From: Dermanyssus gallinae
Taxonomy: Eukaryota > Arthropoda > Arachnida > Mesostigmata > Dermanyssidae
Length of the DNA stretch: 64,000 nucleotides
NCBI GenBank assembly: GCA_003439945.1
Contig: QVRM01006023.1
Coordinates: 248,001-312,000 of the forward strand
Direction: 5' to 3'
The stretch's first letter is position 1; every line of letters starts with the position of its first letter. Positions 9,844 to 21,952 of this stretch are shown here, piece after piece. The translations under genes were made by a program, and so were the position numbers. The notes under the pieces are model-generated. The model was not told where the DNA came from. It did no database searches and saw only the letters and a list, made by a program, of their open reading frames with translations.

Positions 9844-12800
9844 CTAAAAACCAGTCATGTCCCCGTCCCCCACACTGACCGGAAACTGCGTTGCGCATAT
9901 CATCAAACAGTCAGGGGGGGGCGAGTCTTCTACTCCTGGCGGGTGTGTTCCCCGGGAGCCACGGGGAGGGGGGGGGCGCCGTAGGTAGTTGGCGCTCGTT
10001 TTCTTCTGTAGAATGGCTCTGACGACTCCGGCTGTGGTGTTCCAGTTTAAAAGCGTTTCCGTCATTTTTTTGCAGACGTCGCGTAGGTTCAAATCCGGTG
10101 TGTTCATTAGAAGCAGTAGAGGTACGCGCTGCTCTGCTCATGCTGGACACTTCAGTGCCTTGTGGTCTGAAGTGTCTTCCGGTCCGTCGCCGCAGTGGAT
10201 GCATTTAGGACTGGGAGCCTTCCCGATCCTGAACAGGTAGGACTGGAAGTCGCCATGCCCTGTCAGGATCTGGGTCGTGTAGAAGGTGAGTTCACCCCCC
10301 GGGCGGTTTAGCCATTCCTTGATGTCGGGTATGACGGCGCGGAGACTGGTGCCAGGGGCACCCTCTTGTAGGCCGGCCTATTCTTCCTGCCAGAGGTCGA
10401 TAGTATGCCGACGCTCCTCGTCCTTCTTGCGCTGGGGGTTACCCCATAAGCGGCGGCGTTCGGCAGCTTTCAGATCCCAGGGAATCGTTCCAGCAAGGAC
10501 GAAAGCCGCCGCTGCGCTTACTGTCCGGTACGCCGCGATCACCCTGAGGGCTCCAACCCTCTGGGACCGACGCAGGCGCGTCCTGTTGACGGCAAGCTTT
10601 AGGGTGTCGGTCGGCCAGGCCGGAGCTCCGTATAGGGCGACTGACTCGGCCACGGACATGATTATTCGCCGCTGGGTTTGTCGTGGTCCATGATTATTAG
10701 GCATAAGCCGTGCGACGTTGTTTGCTGTCTTGGTTGCCTTCTCCGTCGCCCGCCGCACGTGTTCAGTGCCGCGGAGACCCCTGTCTAGGGTGACCCCAAG
10801 GTACCTGACCTTGTCAACAAGCGCAATCTCTTGGTCTTCTAGGCGAAGGTGAAGGGCAGGACAGTTTGTCCGTCCTACCAAGAGTATTACCTTGCTCTGG
10901 CGGGGGCAAGGGCGAGTCCCGCCGCTTGCATCCAGCGGGCGACGTCTTCAAGTGCTTCGTTCGCACGGCTTTGCAGCAGGTCCGGTGTCCGGGCCTGGAC
11001 GGTAAGGACAAGGTCGTCGGCATAGGCTAGGAGGCTGACCCCGGGGGGCAGGTCCCTTAGTCGCAGGACGTCGTCGTACGTTATGTTCCATAGCACGGGG
11101 CCAAGTATGGAGCCCTGTGGCACCCCTGCAGTCATGTTAAAAACGATTCCGTGGGACTGTACTGTCCGTTCCTTTAGGTAGTTTGATATAATGCGCCGTA
11201 GGTAAAAGAGAACGTTCTTCCTGTGAAGAGTCTCCAGGATGACTCTCCAGGGTAGGCTGTTAAAAGCGTTTCGTACGTCTAGTAAAATAGCGAGGTAGAG
11301 GTCCCGTCTTCTTGGCGGGGATTCGTGGAGGAGTTCGGCCTGCGTCTGGATCTCCTTTATGGCGCCGATTGTCGAGTGGCCTTTGCGGAACCCGTGCTGG
11401 GCCTCTGACAGCAGGTCGTTCTCCTCCGCGAAGTCCCGCAGGTGTGCCTCCACGATAGACTCGAAAGCTTTGGCCAGGGAGCCGAGTAGGCAAATAGGGC
11501 GGTCAGAGCTGGGGCCTTTGGGTATGAGGACCAAGCTTGCGGCCCTCCATGCGCTAGGAAACGAGCCCGACCGGAGCATCCCGGTCGCCGCTGACGCCAC
11601 CGCTTCTGGAAATTATTTTATCAGTGTTGTGACCGCGGAGACCGGGACACCATCTGGGCCCGGTACCTTTCCCTGTTTGAGGCGTGCCGCAGCGTCCAGC
11701 ACCTCTTGGAGCGTGACCTCCGGGGGATCCTCTTCCTCCTCCCCTGAAGCCTCTAGGTAGGGGGCGCGGTCGAAGGGTGGGTGTTGAGGAAAGAGCGCCT
11801 CGATCGCCACCCGCGCGTCTTCCGGAGATATTTCTACCCTGCGCTTGTAAGGGGGGAGCCCCCTGATCATTTTGTATGGGCGCCCCCAGGGGTCGTCCTC
11901 CAGCTCCTCAAGGAAGGCCCTCCAGGAGCGTTCCTTGCTCCTGAAGATTTCCCTGCGCAGGAGGGCCCGCAAGTTCTTGTAAACGGCTCTAAAGCGTCTG
12001 GCGGCCTCCCCGTCGTCTGACGATCGTCTGGCGCGGGTGAGCCACCGTCGCGCTTTTAGGCATTTCCGCCGTAGTTGTCCCAGTGCCGCGGTCCACCAGT
12101 GTTTTGGCTTTCCTCGGTATCCTCGACGTGCGGGACGGCCTGGGGAGACCGCGCACGCCTTTTCTAGGAGCAGTGTTCGGCTCCATGGCGTATGATGAGC
12201 GGACGCTGCGTTGGATTTGTCATCGCGGCAGTAGTCACGTGGAATTCGATGATAAAATGGTCGCTGAGGGATTCCTCTTCCTGTAGCACCTCCCATCTTG
12301 TTGGCATCGGCCCTGCGCGTGATAGTAAGATCGATACATGAGGTGCGCCCGGCCCTGTGAAAGGTGGGCGTACCTTTGTTAAGAACTACGAGGTCTTCAG
12401 CCGCTAACCAGTCGAGGATTGCGAGCCCCCTATAACTGGTTCCGGCCGAGCCCCATGCGCTGGCCGCGGCGTTAAAATCTCCGGTTATTACTAAAAGTGG
12501 CGCGTCAGTTTGGTTAAAAGAGGAAGATAGGTCGTCTAAAAGCCTGTTAAGGTTGTCAAGTGGAACGTTAGGACTGCAGTAGCAGGAATAAAAGCGTCCG
12601 ATGTTTGCGACGTCAACCCATGTAAAACCGTAGCCGCAGCCGTGTCCGGAGATGCGCATCTAGCTGCGATGGTCAAGTACGATGCTCGTAGCGCTGTCGG
12701 CGTCAGCAAAACAGTCCGGGGAACAGTTTTCTGCCCACCGGATGTTAGGCTCGCTGAGCAACAAGAGGTCGGCTCCTACTCTGCTGCTGACCTCCTGGAG

Positions 12801-12863
12801 CATGTTGTGCGCGCCTCTGCTGCGATTGCAGTTGAGCTGGAGTACTTTACGAACTGGCGTCAT
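9844..12863 (-). pseudogene. R1-clade ORF2: endonuclease and reverse transcriptase, broken
   Basis: The start at 12863 gives MTPVRKVLQLNC and overlaps the end of ORF1 by 17 nt, as is usual in R1 elements. The endonuclease motifs LQLNCNRS, LLSEPN and VITGDFN are visible; the terminal SDHF lies in a shifted frame. The reverse transcriptase (about 11700-10900) shows GFRKGHSTIGA, LLDVRNAFNSLPW, GVPQGSILGP and an intact catalytic AYADD. At the C-terminus is a C-x2-C-x9-H-x4-C motif near 10200-10140. Lesions seen: TAG at 12660-12662, two compensating frameshifts near 12300 and 12190, TAA at 11613-11615, a frameshift near 10900, TAG at 10378-10380 and TGA at 10138-10140. All catalytic blocks survive, so the breaks look like neutral decay after insertion. 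Confidence 0.92.
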
Positions 12864-14675
12864 TGTCGTTGGTGGGCGTGGCTTGCTTGTTAGATGCCTT
12901 CGTTGCACGAGGGTCCAGAGGAGGCGATGTCTGTACCCTCTTGCAGCTTTTTTGGGTGACCAGGGTGAACCCCTCGGCGTCCACGGCGTCACTGGGGTGG
13001 TCCTCGTGGGTAGCCGGTGCCGGGGTTGGCACTCGTGTTATCGCGAGGTGCGCGGCCGTTGGCCGGGTGCCGCGGCGGCGGAGCTCCTCCAGTTGCTCTC
13101 TGTACTTTAAACAAGCGGCAACGTTGGCCGCGTGTCCTGCTTCGCCGCAGTTATAGCAGGTCGCCGCCGCTTTGCATTCTCTCGAGAGGTGCCCAACTAC
13201 CCCGCACCTGTGGCAGCGCTTACCTGTGACGACCGCGCCAGTGCACGAGGGAGCAGAGTGGCCCACTCGCTGGCAGCGCTGGCACGTCGGCACGGTGAGC
13301 CACTCCGAGATTGGGCACGAGGACCACCCCATGTGGATGCGTTTGATGTTTAGGAGCCTGGCGGCGTCGGGAGGGGCCGCTCGGACCAGGGACGTCCATC
13401 TGCCGGTGGCCCCCTTTTGTGGGGGTTTCACGGCAAGTGGTTCCTCGATTGGCAGCGCCTTGCGGAGTGCAGCCTCGATGTCTTGCTGGGTGGTACCCTC
13501 CATGACATCCCTGATCAGGAGACGCTTTAGTGACGTCCTGTCGACGCTGGCGTCCGCCTCCCCGGCTGACTGCAGGGCCTGGAGAAAGGAGCTGGCCCCT
13601 CCTTGTGCCGCCTCTGCCACCACCAACCGCACATCTCCGCTGGGCAGTTGTTGAACTCGGCCTACCCTCACGTTGTGGGCATTGGGGTCCACCCTGACAC
13701 CCAGCTCTTTGATCATGTCGGCGTAAGTCTTGCCTTCCTTCTTTTTAAGAAGAAAAGTTGTTGTGGTGCTGGCCGAGCTCTTCTTGCCACCGTCTGCCCC
13801 CTCCCCTGTCTGTGCGCGCCGTAGGGGTGACAGCAAGATGTAGGTCTTGTGCCCGGGAGAGGCATTCCAAGAGTTTGCCGACTCCCCTCCGCTCGCCCTG
13901 GCTTGTCATGTGGCAGGGTATTGGCCCAAGGTCCCTTGAGCCCGCGAGGGCCTTGGCTTTTTTCAGCGCCTGGTCCAGGAGGTTCTTGTCCTGGAGGAGC
14001 GTTGCGTCCTTAGGGAGCGTGATCGCCACTAGGGCCCGAGTGATGGGCTCGCCGTCATCCCCCGATTCGCAAATTTGGCGCGACATGACCACCCTTGTCC
14101 TGCGGCCGGCCTCGCCGGCTATGCCCTGGAACTGGCAGGCCATGTTTTGCCATGTGGTCTTGTCTAAAGGATCGTCTTCCCGGGCAACCAGGATCCGGAG
14201 GGGGCTCTCCTTCAGGATGCTGGCCCCGAGGTGCGACACCCTTGTGTAGGCGGCTGCTGGCCATTCAAGAGAGAGGATGCGCTTGAGATCCTCTTCTGTT
14301 TGGCACTTCTCGATCATGGCAGTGATGTTGTCGGCCTGCCGCTCCAGGGCAAGGGTGTCAGGCGTGCACTGGCACCCCGAGTCTGCGGTCTCGTTAACGG
14401 TCTGTGTGCCGACATCCTTACTTCGTGCCTTGGCCTCTTTTGTCGCGACGCGAAGTTCCTCAGCCAGGTTTTTCACCATTACGTCCATACTTTTTCTGCT
14501 GGCCGCGTGGTTAGTGAGCCTTTGTACGATGGCGGCTATCTTGCCGAGGTAGTTGCCCGAGACCGCTTCGTCGGGGTTACCCCCGCCAGGAGTGATGTTA
14601 TCGTCGTCCTTTGAGTTTTTTTTCGCGGCCCGGGTGGGGGCTGGATTTGCCCGGGTCTTTTGCCCGAGAAAACAT
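12847..14675 (-). pseudogene. R1-clade ORF1 (gag-like, three CCHC zinc knuckles), frameshifted
   Basis: The probable start is the ATG at 14675 (MFSRAKDPGK). An eight-base A-run (plus strand 14616-14623) then throws the frame out by one, and the reading continues in another frame through MDVMVKNLAEELRVATKEAK (14488 on), an N-terminal, probably coiled region. A second frameshift between about 13836 and 13745 leads into the C-terminal half. There, three knuckles follow each other: CQRCQRVGHSAPSC, CHRCGVVGHLSREC and CYNCGEAGHAANVAAC. Such proteins bind the element's own RNA and escort it to the target. The stop is at 12847. The third knuckle has six residues between His and the last Cys instead of four. 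Confidence 0.9.
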
Positions 14676-15446
14676 AGTGCTAATAAAGACTACTAGGAGT
14701 TCAAATTAAGTAAAAGTAGTTTAGAACACGAAAGTTACGGGGATAACTAAATAAATTTAAGTTTAAGAAATTTAAGAGTGAGAATTGTAAGCTATGCTAT
14801 GTAAGTAGGCAAATTATTAGGATTTGGACTATTAAAAGTTAAGTGGGAAGTGGGAAACTATATAAAACTAACTGTATAAAACTACTATATAAAAAAAGAG
14901 AGAACACCGCTGCGATTTGAACCTAGACCGGTCTGGCTTAGACCGGTACTGTGATCGCCAACGCTGCCACTCTGCTATCCACTCCCCATGCACACCAGCG
15001 CTTCGGCACGCGCTCTATCACTCTTCGTGGCGGCTTGTCGTAGTTGTTATATACAATGTTGAAAATGAGCACTTAAGTAGGCAGCGCTCATTTGCACTTA
15101 TATACACAGTTAGTACTATACACCGATAGTTATGTACACAGTGGGCTACGTGTATAAACACTGCCGGGAAGCCCGGTTAAACCGGCCTACCGGTCACTGC
15201 ACGGACTGTTCGAACTTTTCGAACGTTCAAATTTCGAACACGCGTGAACACAAAACAAGAAAAAATCGAGTTTTGCACAGTACCTTTGCAGTAATTACTA
15301 GTCGCGTTGAACTCCCTACCGCTGAGGTCGTCGAGTGCAATTGGTCAGCCTTTTCAGGCCTCAGGTTCCTGCACTCTTCGACCGAGTTGTACGGAGCAAA
15401 GCCAAACGCGACCGCACGTGACGACTGCTAGAAAAAGACTAGCTAG
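14676..15446 (-). promoter_or_regulatory. 5' UTR and presumed internal promoter of the R1-clade LINE
   Basis: 771 bp from the 5' insertion junction to the ORF1 start. LINEs of this group rely on promoters inside their 5' end, so promoter activity here is expected but not demonstrated. The part near ORF1 (14676-14890) is AT-rich. It is followed by the tRNA-like segment at 14891-14987 and then by unique sequence starting at the junction (CTAGCTAGTC on the minus strand). Confidence 0.5.
14891..14987 (-). ncRNA. tRNA-like pol III unit inside the R1 5' UTR (relic)
   Basis: On the minus strand there is an A-box-like TAGCAGAGTGGC (14977-14966), then an 8-bp perfect stem with a 5-nt loop (ACCGGTCT, AAGCC, AGACCGGT). 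Next come a B-box GGTTCAAATCG (14922-14912) and a run of seven T (14897-14891) that would terminate RNA polymerase III. The ~88-nt body with a long variable-arm-like hairpin recalls Ser/Leu-class tRNAs. Acceptor and T stems do not pair well, so it is not a working tRNA. It could be a tRNA relic, a SINE head, or a feature the LINE has adopted. Confidence 0.4.
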
Positions 15447-15458
15447 AACAGTAGTGTT
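15447..15458. repeat. Target-site duplication of the R1-clade LINE, right copy
   Basis: AACAGTAGTGTT, identical to 9720-9731. Its position fixes the LINE's 5' end and shows a non-truncated insertion. Confidence 0.88.
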
Positions 15459-15640
15459 GTGTCATTAGCAAAGGCTATAACAGAGACAATTCTTAGCACC
15501 TGGACTCTTAATAGATAAAAATTCAAACGGATAAGAAACATACGATAAAAGGTCTGAGAACTGAGCCGTGACGGGTATCAATATCATGAGCACTCCAGCT
15601 TGAATTACCTGTCCACGTTCTGAGAGTTAGGGCCTGAACC
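15459..15640 (-). mobile_element. Older LINE relic, 5' half of the split reverse transcriptase
   Basis: On the minus strand, 15570-15520 reads HGSVLRPF, a decayed GVPQGSVLGPLLF block. Just before the R1 junction comes AFANDTTLL, a decayed form of AYADDTTLL. Joined across the R1 insertion with one target copy, the reading continues without a break into LLFRENHR at 9719. The catalytic YADD has become FAND, and stops lie between the two blocks, so the host LINE was probably already decaying. The sequence above 15640 is not recognisable. Confidence 0.58.
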
Positions 15641-18600
15641 AGGCAGCAGCCAGCACGGAGCAACCCAATTGAGCCAGCATCTGGAACGCAAAAAAATAAT
15701 TAAGACAGCTAAAAGCCGACACGTCAATAACGCTGCGCAGATTGCATAAAGGTAGCGGTGACGAGTGTTTAAATAAGCAGTTTCCAAGTCTACCGAATTC
15801 ATCTTGCGATATCTGCGGTACATCTTAATAACTATGCGACGCAGCCGCCGTAAGCCTGTAGCGAAGGAAAACTGACCCACCTTTTACGAACTATCATGGG
15901 CAGAAAGGCCCACAAGGTCAAACACTTTTTGTATATAGGAAGAAGGATATGCCTGAAGCGAGAACTTCAATCAGGTTTTAGACAGATTGCCGTTTTCAGG
16001 GTTACAATACTAAAAACCATCGTGATGTGTTTCAAAAATAAGATTACGTTGGAGTTATGTCTCTTCAATTTACGACTTCACTGAAAGGGGCTTGCAAAGA
16101 GCAGCTAGCTTCTCAACAGTGCAAATACACTTCCTAGGGAGAGATGTTCATCCTGGTAGATTTACGCGAGCGCCGGGGCCAGACGAGGTTTCCACGACCA
16201 GTGATCTCACTGCAGCAGTATAGGTAGGTAGCAATGATGTGGATGATCCAGGCGAAGACATCGGAGCTGTTAAGCAGTCGGATGTAGTAGCCTGCTGCGG
16301 CGTGTTAATTATCATGATTTGTGTTGCCTCAGGAAGCTCTAATCCAACCTGTTGCAACAAGCGATATTCCATCAGGGCGTTGCCTTTCTCTCATTTCGCA
16401 TAGTCGGATAGGACAGAACAGCGAAAACGACGCGTGGGGACTTGCATTTTCCATGTTTTGCTTTGAGGGAACTGCCGTCCCGTGTGCATAGTAACTTTAT
16501 GTGACCGAAGAGAAATACGTCGGTGGAGCCCTACTAAATTGTAGCAATACCCTGTTAGTAAGGATCGATATCGCGGGGGCTCCTGTTTTCTTAAGAATGC
16601 TTTCTCGTCTCATGACGCGCTACGCATCCGGAGCGTGGCATACTGGAGTGTCAAGGAGAGTCGATAACTGCACATCCGCGTTTGCTTTATCAATCCTATT
16701 AAACCAAACGTAAATGATGCAGCCTCTATACTCCAGTTTAACGAGGGAGCAGAGCCTACGCACGTCACTGCATAACAAAGCAGTCGCTCTATCAATTGTT
16801 TTATCGCTTTTTCGCGCAATAACTACCCAAATGAGACCCTTTGGCTGACTAAACGGCTTGGACCGAATGGGGCCGATTTGTTCTTTTAGCAAGTAAGTAG
16901 TAGTAAATACCTAGTAAAGACCACCACCTTCTATTCATCGTTCGCCAAATTTTCGTATCCTTAGTCTTATCAGCACAGTCAGTTTCAACGTGCAGTTTGC
17001 CGCAGTGGCCTTTTCGATTATGAAATCGGCAGACATTTTGGTTGTACAACTCAAGCCGGTCTTTCCCATCTCTTCTCCACCACTGCCTTCCCGGTTACCA
17101 TTGTCCACGTGAAAGACAACGATTTTTTACAGACAATCGAAATAGTATTGCGGAAATATATGCAGGCAGTGACTCCTCATAATGATTTTATGCAAGCAGC
17201 TGACTAGTGATAATAAAACACGACAGATACCAGCACCAAAATAACACCCGTGTGTCGAATCATCGGCCGGTCAAAGCAACAAACAGAACGCACTCAATGC
17301 CAACGATCAGAAACGTGGAAAACAGAGGCGTAAACAATGCACCAGACATTGTTTACGGGGGCAGACACGACAGAAAGCAACATCTCCCCGTACGACACAA
17401 AGCAAGACAAAAAAGTGACACAAAATAGCCAAACTCAGACGGAGTTCACCGCACCTTGTGCACTCCCGACGGCGCAGCAGGCAGATATATTCCTCTCAAA
17501 TTTCGGAGCTCAAACCAATCCCGAGTGAAGCCGCGAAATACTGACACACAGTCCTATGAAGCAGCTCTCTTTCTCTCATTGTTTGTGCTACATATAGGTG
17601 AATATAAACATTCACCCGCAACCGCGCACATGACGAGCCTGGACCAGTCCTAAGCAGGCTGCAAAATACGGGCATAACACTGTTACTGGATGCCTTATTG
17701 GCTATTCTTTAAAAAAAACTCAAAGTACTTTACTGGAAGATCAATTTTTATCCCTGTGGCGCTCAGAATGGACTCAGTGCCCAAAAGAATCTACTAATAC
17801 AGGTCTGAAATATGCAGTCAGCATTGGTAGTTCTATGGCGGTTAATTGCTGAATGCGTTGTTCCTTTGATCTGGAACGAATAGGCTAAAGCGGAGCATTC
17901 TAATGTTTTATCTAAGCTATGCATTTGCGTTGCTACAAAAGTATAATTCCACCTGTTGTGCATAGGCATACTTACGTACACAGTGGTGAAAGCGTTTTTA
18001 CTTTTCTTTGAGAAGCAAACACATTTTGCACTAGCCCGAGGGTTAATTCTGTTACCGAAGTATTCTGTTTCAACGACCTCTTGTCAATAAAAACAACGAG
18101 CAAATAGTGGTAGCCGTCGTCATAGAGATCGCTTGCCCGGAGTAGGGCAAATATTGTATCTCACTGAGCAACCCTTTTAGAGAGGTGCATTTTTTGTACA
18201 GTTTCTATATCAATAAGTCGCTGATAATCTCTGATATATTTTCTCGGAGCTCAGGGGGACGCCAAAAAAGGACGCATGCTATTCTATATTTGATGATTTG
18301 TGGGCGTGTCTGGTTGAGTTTCGTTTGAACTCGATGAAGTTGTATGGCAGTAGGGAACTGTTTTTACTTTAATCGAAATCAAATGTGAACTTTAGCGACT
18401 TACCGACAGCATACATTTATTTAAAGAGTGTCGTAAAAGTTAACTGTGGTGATCGCCTGCGCTTTCCGAAAATAGTTCTGCGAGTTCTCGCAAGACAACC
18501 TTTTGGTATATTCTAATACCTCTATATTTAACTATATTTGTAGACATTAAGCGTCTTTATTCTGCAAAGAAATTGAGTTTGCTCATTTACGCATTATTTT

Positions 18601-19005
18601 CACTCCAATCGGCAGAGATTTTTTGGTCACAAGATCAGCTGCGCACTTATTTGGGGCTCCGGCAAAACCCATACGTTCGAATGGAATTCCCAATAAAAAC
18701 AACAGCCGTAGATCCTTAAACTAGTGTCGATAATTACTTTGCTTAAAAAACAAAATGAAAGTGCTTAGAGTAAACGCTTGTATTCAATTTTGTTTTATAT
18801 CTTTTACCTCGCAGAGTTAGAAAAAAATTAGTTATGTATACGCAGTGTAAAAGTGATGATATAACCGAGGGTTGTATGCACCCATGCGGAGGGCAGCCGC
18901 ACTCTAAAAACATACTTCTTGCTTTAGTGAAATTTACTTTTTGTGGTGTGTACGTATGCATCAAAGACATAGTTACGTCTGTTCATCAGGACCCCAATGG
19001 TCGAG
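15641..19005. other. Unassigned moderately AT-rich DNA
   Basis: About 3.4 kb in which I recognise no gene or element. All open frames are short and share no motif with known families. A small perfect hairpin at 17329-17357 is listed separately. Confidence 0.4.
17329..17357. repeat. Perfect 11-bp inverted repeat with 7-nt loop
   Basis: CGTAAACAATG and its exact complement CATTGTTTACG are separated by CACCAGA. It is too small to assign; it could be a chance palindrome or a protein-binding site. Confidence 0.5.
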
Positions 19006-19260
19006 TCAAGGGGTATGCTTCTTCGCATCGTTGGTCGTGATATAAATCTCACTGCAGAATTTGCACAAGCACATCGAAAACGTCTCATCAACCTTCTTTC
19101 GAAGACAGACCTTCATGTGGAAGCCATGTACACAAAATCGTGCAATGAGGTACCAATTTTCATAATTGCAGCGCTTCCACAAACCAGTCGCCATTGCCTC
19201 GGTATTAAAAAACATCAGGTCAATGTCAGCCATCGCTACTCTACTATTCAGACGTGTGTT
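19006..19260 (-). pseudogene. LINE ORF2 C-terminal relic (family shared with 24.4 and 32.0 kb)
   Basis: The minus-strand peptide begins MADIDLMFFNTEAMATGLWK. It continues through ARFCVHGFHMKVCLRKK and a CLCKFC cysteine pair. This follows, position by position, the peptide at 24430-24972 (MAELDPDFFNTGAMRNAEWK, TRYAVHGFHHTLCRR, CVCNRC). In the better copy the cysteines and a later His and Cys look like a C-terminal zinc motif of LINE ORF2. Here the His-Cys end is lost. Only about 75 codons are readable. Confidence 0.6.
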
Positions 19261-19430
19261 CGTTGAGAGCTGTCGTTCTCAGTACATGAATTGTCTGTAG
19301 TTGTCCGTGCATACATTGTCTGTAGACCTTTACTGAACAGCGGAGACGACACCAGTAACTAGACTAAACTGGTGAGGCTAGGGTGGTGGAAATATAGCAC
19401 CTTTCTTTAAAGTCTGGCCTTGATTTGATA

Positions 19431-19438
19431 TATGTATC

Positions 19439-19527
<89 letters not shown>
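19431..19527. repeat. (TA)n microsatellite
   Basis: Nearly 100 bp of TA. It marks a sharp composition change: AT-rich unique DNA to the left, a GC-richer low-complexity island to the right. Confidence 0.95.
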
Positions 19528-19531
<4 letters not shown>

Positions 19532-20056
19532 AGATGCAGGCATTTCAGGCTAGCTTGGCATTGTCAAAAGTACGAAACGTTAAACGACGCTGTCATGCTA
19601 CCTGCCTGGGCTTGCAAACGTCGAGTCGAGAGATATTCCGATTCAGACGGAAACCTCTATACATGAGAAGCAGCCATATCCGATTGTCATCGTCGAAGCG
19701 TACACACACACACCCGTGACGCGAGCTCCCGACGGAATAACGAGAACGGCTAGCAGGTACGAACCGATTGTAAGACCGGCAAGAGCGAGGAGGTGGGCGA
19801 CGAGGGGTGCGGGGTAGAGAGGCGTTGGGGGGGGGGGGTGGGGGGTGGTGGAGTGCAGAATAAAAATGCAAATAGTTCAATGAGATGTCACCTCGTCAAG
19901 GGTAGCGGTGGCGGTGGTTCGGTCTATATCTATCGGCCTTCCGTCTTCGTTTTCTTCTACCAGTCCGTCTTTCGTTACCACGAAAGCACACGTCTACGAC
20001 GTTTGTTCCTATACGCCTGACAGCCGACGCCTTTCAACAGTTGTCGCCACCGTGGG

Positions 20057-20150
20057 CGTTGTTGTTGCTGTTGCTGTTGTTGTTGTTGCTGTTGTTGTTG
20101 TTGCTGTTGTTGTCGTTGTCGTTGTCGTTGTCGTCGTCGTCGTCACCCCT
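20057..20150 (+). repeat. GTT/GCT/GTC triplet-rich tract
   Basis: Imperfect repeats of GTTGTTGCT and GTCGTT. They can be read as poly-Leu, poly-Val or poly-Thr in different frames, which is the sign of a simple repeat and not of a protein. Confidence 0.85.
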
Positions 20151-21952
20151 ATCGTGCTACTGTCGGCGCCGCCATCGGGCTGACAGCTCGTCAAAGACGG
20201 GCACCATCTTGAGGCCCAAAGCCTCGATCCAGCTATGGCCTATTCTAGTCGTCTGACACGCATCGCCGTTGGGTGTTTGAAACTCTCCGAAAGGGTGTCG
20301 GCGGCAGCGGCGGGGGCGGCGGCGGGGGCGCATCAGAGTACATGGTGCAAAGCGCCGATCGACCCTCGCAATGGAACCACTGCGATCTAGCACGAAGCGA
20401 GGGCGCGAAATGAAGCTTCTGTCGTTGCTGCTGTTGCCGCTTCTGAGCCTAGCCAGCAGAGAAGCAGCAAAGTAATAGGGCAAACACGAGCGTAAGCGTG
20501 AAGACAAAAAACAAGCGATACGGTAGCCCCACCCATGTCTCCCCTCAGCTCCGGGGGCTCGCTCCCTTTTCTCTTCTTGACTTCCTTCTTTCCGGTCTTT
20601 CGTAGCCGTCCTCATTTGTGAACCTTCTGTGCTTCTGTGTTCGTCGCGCTTCACCGCCAACAGCCGTCGATACCAAGCCTGTCTGCTCGCCACTGCCATT
20701 GCCGGTTACAAGCAGACTTAGCTCCTCCCTGCCTGCTAGAAGAGGAAGGAGGGAAAATGAAGAACAAGGAGCCCGGACAGGGTATCCTCTCATGCAGGAC
20801 AGCTGGCGGCTTAGCAGACAGGCAGGCATCACTGACAATCGAGCAGTGTAAAAGAAAGAAGCGAAAAGCAAGGTGCTACATAGAAAATGGGCGCGATGGT
20901 GGTGTTGATGGTGGCGCCAGAACAAAAGCTCTCTCGCCAACAATGAGGGTTTGAGCTGTCCTTTGGAGAGGGTGGGGGAGGGGGTGATGCACCACTACGC
21001 AGCACTACTGCTGCTGCTCTTGCTATTGTTACCAGACGCTACCGCCGCTGCATTTTTTACTGGTATTACTAGTACAACTACCATTTCTGTTACCACTGTA
21101 ATCGGCCATTGTAGGTGTCGGCTTGCTTAGAGGTGCCTAGCTCAAAGAAACACCCGTAGAAGCACCAGTCGAATGAGCGCTGCCAGAGTGCAGAGAGTAG
21201 CGGCCTCACCTCCCCCCTCCGCCTCCCTCTCCGGATGTTTCCATACAATCGGACTACGACCAGCCCCAAAGCCCACCGAAGCCAAGCAAAGGAGTGACCA
21301 AATTCGGCCCAACACCGGGTCCGCGACTAAAGATCGTTCGTTCTTCTCAACAATCAGGAACAGAGATCATTGTACCAGGAAAGAAATAGGAACGAACAAC
21401 TACGGCAACGACGCTGCTGCTATTACTACTACAACTGATACTGCTCCATACAGGCTACTACCACATACGGCTACTATCTTATTATTTCTCCCAATAGAGA
21501 TAGAAGATAAAGAAAACGGGGCTGGGCGGCGCGTGAAAGTAGGGGGTGCGACGCAGTAGACAACCGTACCGTGTCGAAATAAGGGGTTGGCAGTAGTATG
21601 AGGAGAGCTGGTCGCGAGGATGGCGCCAGTCATGTCGGCACAAGACGGCACATTAGGGCACCCAGGAGAGTGGCAATACGTGCCAGCGCAGTGCTTGGCA
21701 GTCAGAATGCCGGCGCCGTCGGGCTGCGTTGGTATCAGCAATAACAATGCATTTGCATTGCTAGCCCATCTACATCAGCACTGTCATTCCAACTAACCGG
21801 CGGCAACACGGCGGCGGCCGCCGGCATGGCTGGCTACATGGATGACCTTGGCCAGCGAGCACATAACCTTACTGCTTGTGATCTGTCTCAACGACCAGAT
21901 TGTTGTATCTCTATATCTCTCTCTCTGGCTCTCTGCCTCCCCCCTTCCCCTC

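Larger units (their letters stand above)
9732..15446 (-). mobile_element. Full-length R1-clade non-LTR retrotransposon (5715 bp), decayed
   Basis: Read on the minus strand, the element has a 771-bp 5' UTR (15446-14676), a gag-like ORF1 (14675-12847), an overlapping ORF2 (12863-9844), a short 3' UTR and an A-rich tail at about 9750-9732. A perfect 12-bp target duplication flanks it. ORF1 carries three CCHC knuckles and ORF2 an APE-type endonuclease, a reverse transcriptase and a C-terminal CCHC motif, the R1-clade layout. Canonical R1 elements insert in 28S rDNA, but this copy sits in another LINE, so the family is not strictly rDNA-specific. Both ORFs carry stops and frameshifts, so the copy is inactive, but its length shows that full-length copies were being made when it inserted. 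Confidence 0.92.

Noticed and set aside
17329..17357. Transcription terminator or small-RNA precursor
   Set aside because: An 11-bp stem with a 7-nt loop and no T-run is too weak to assign a function; kept only as an inverted repeat.
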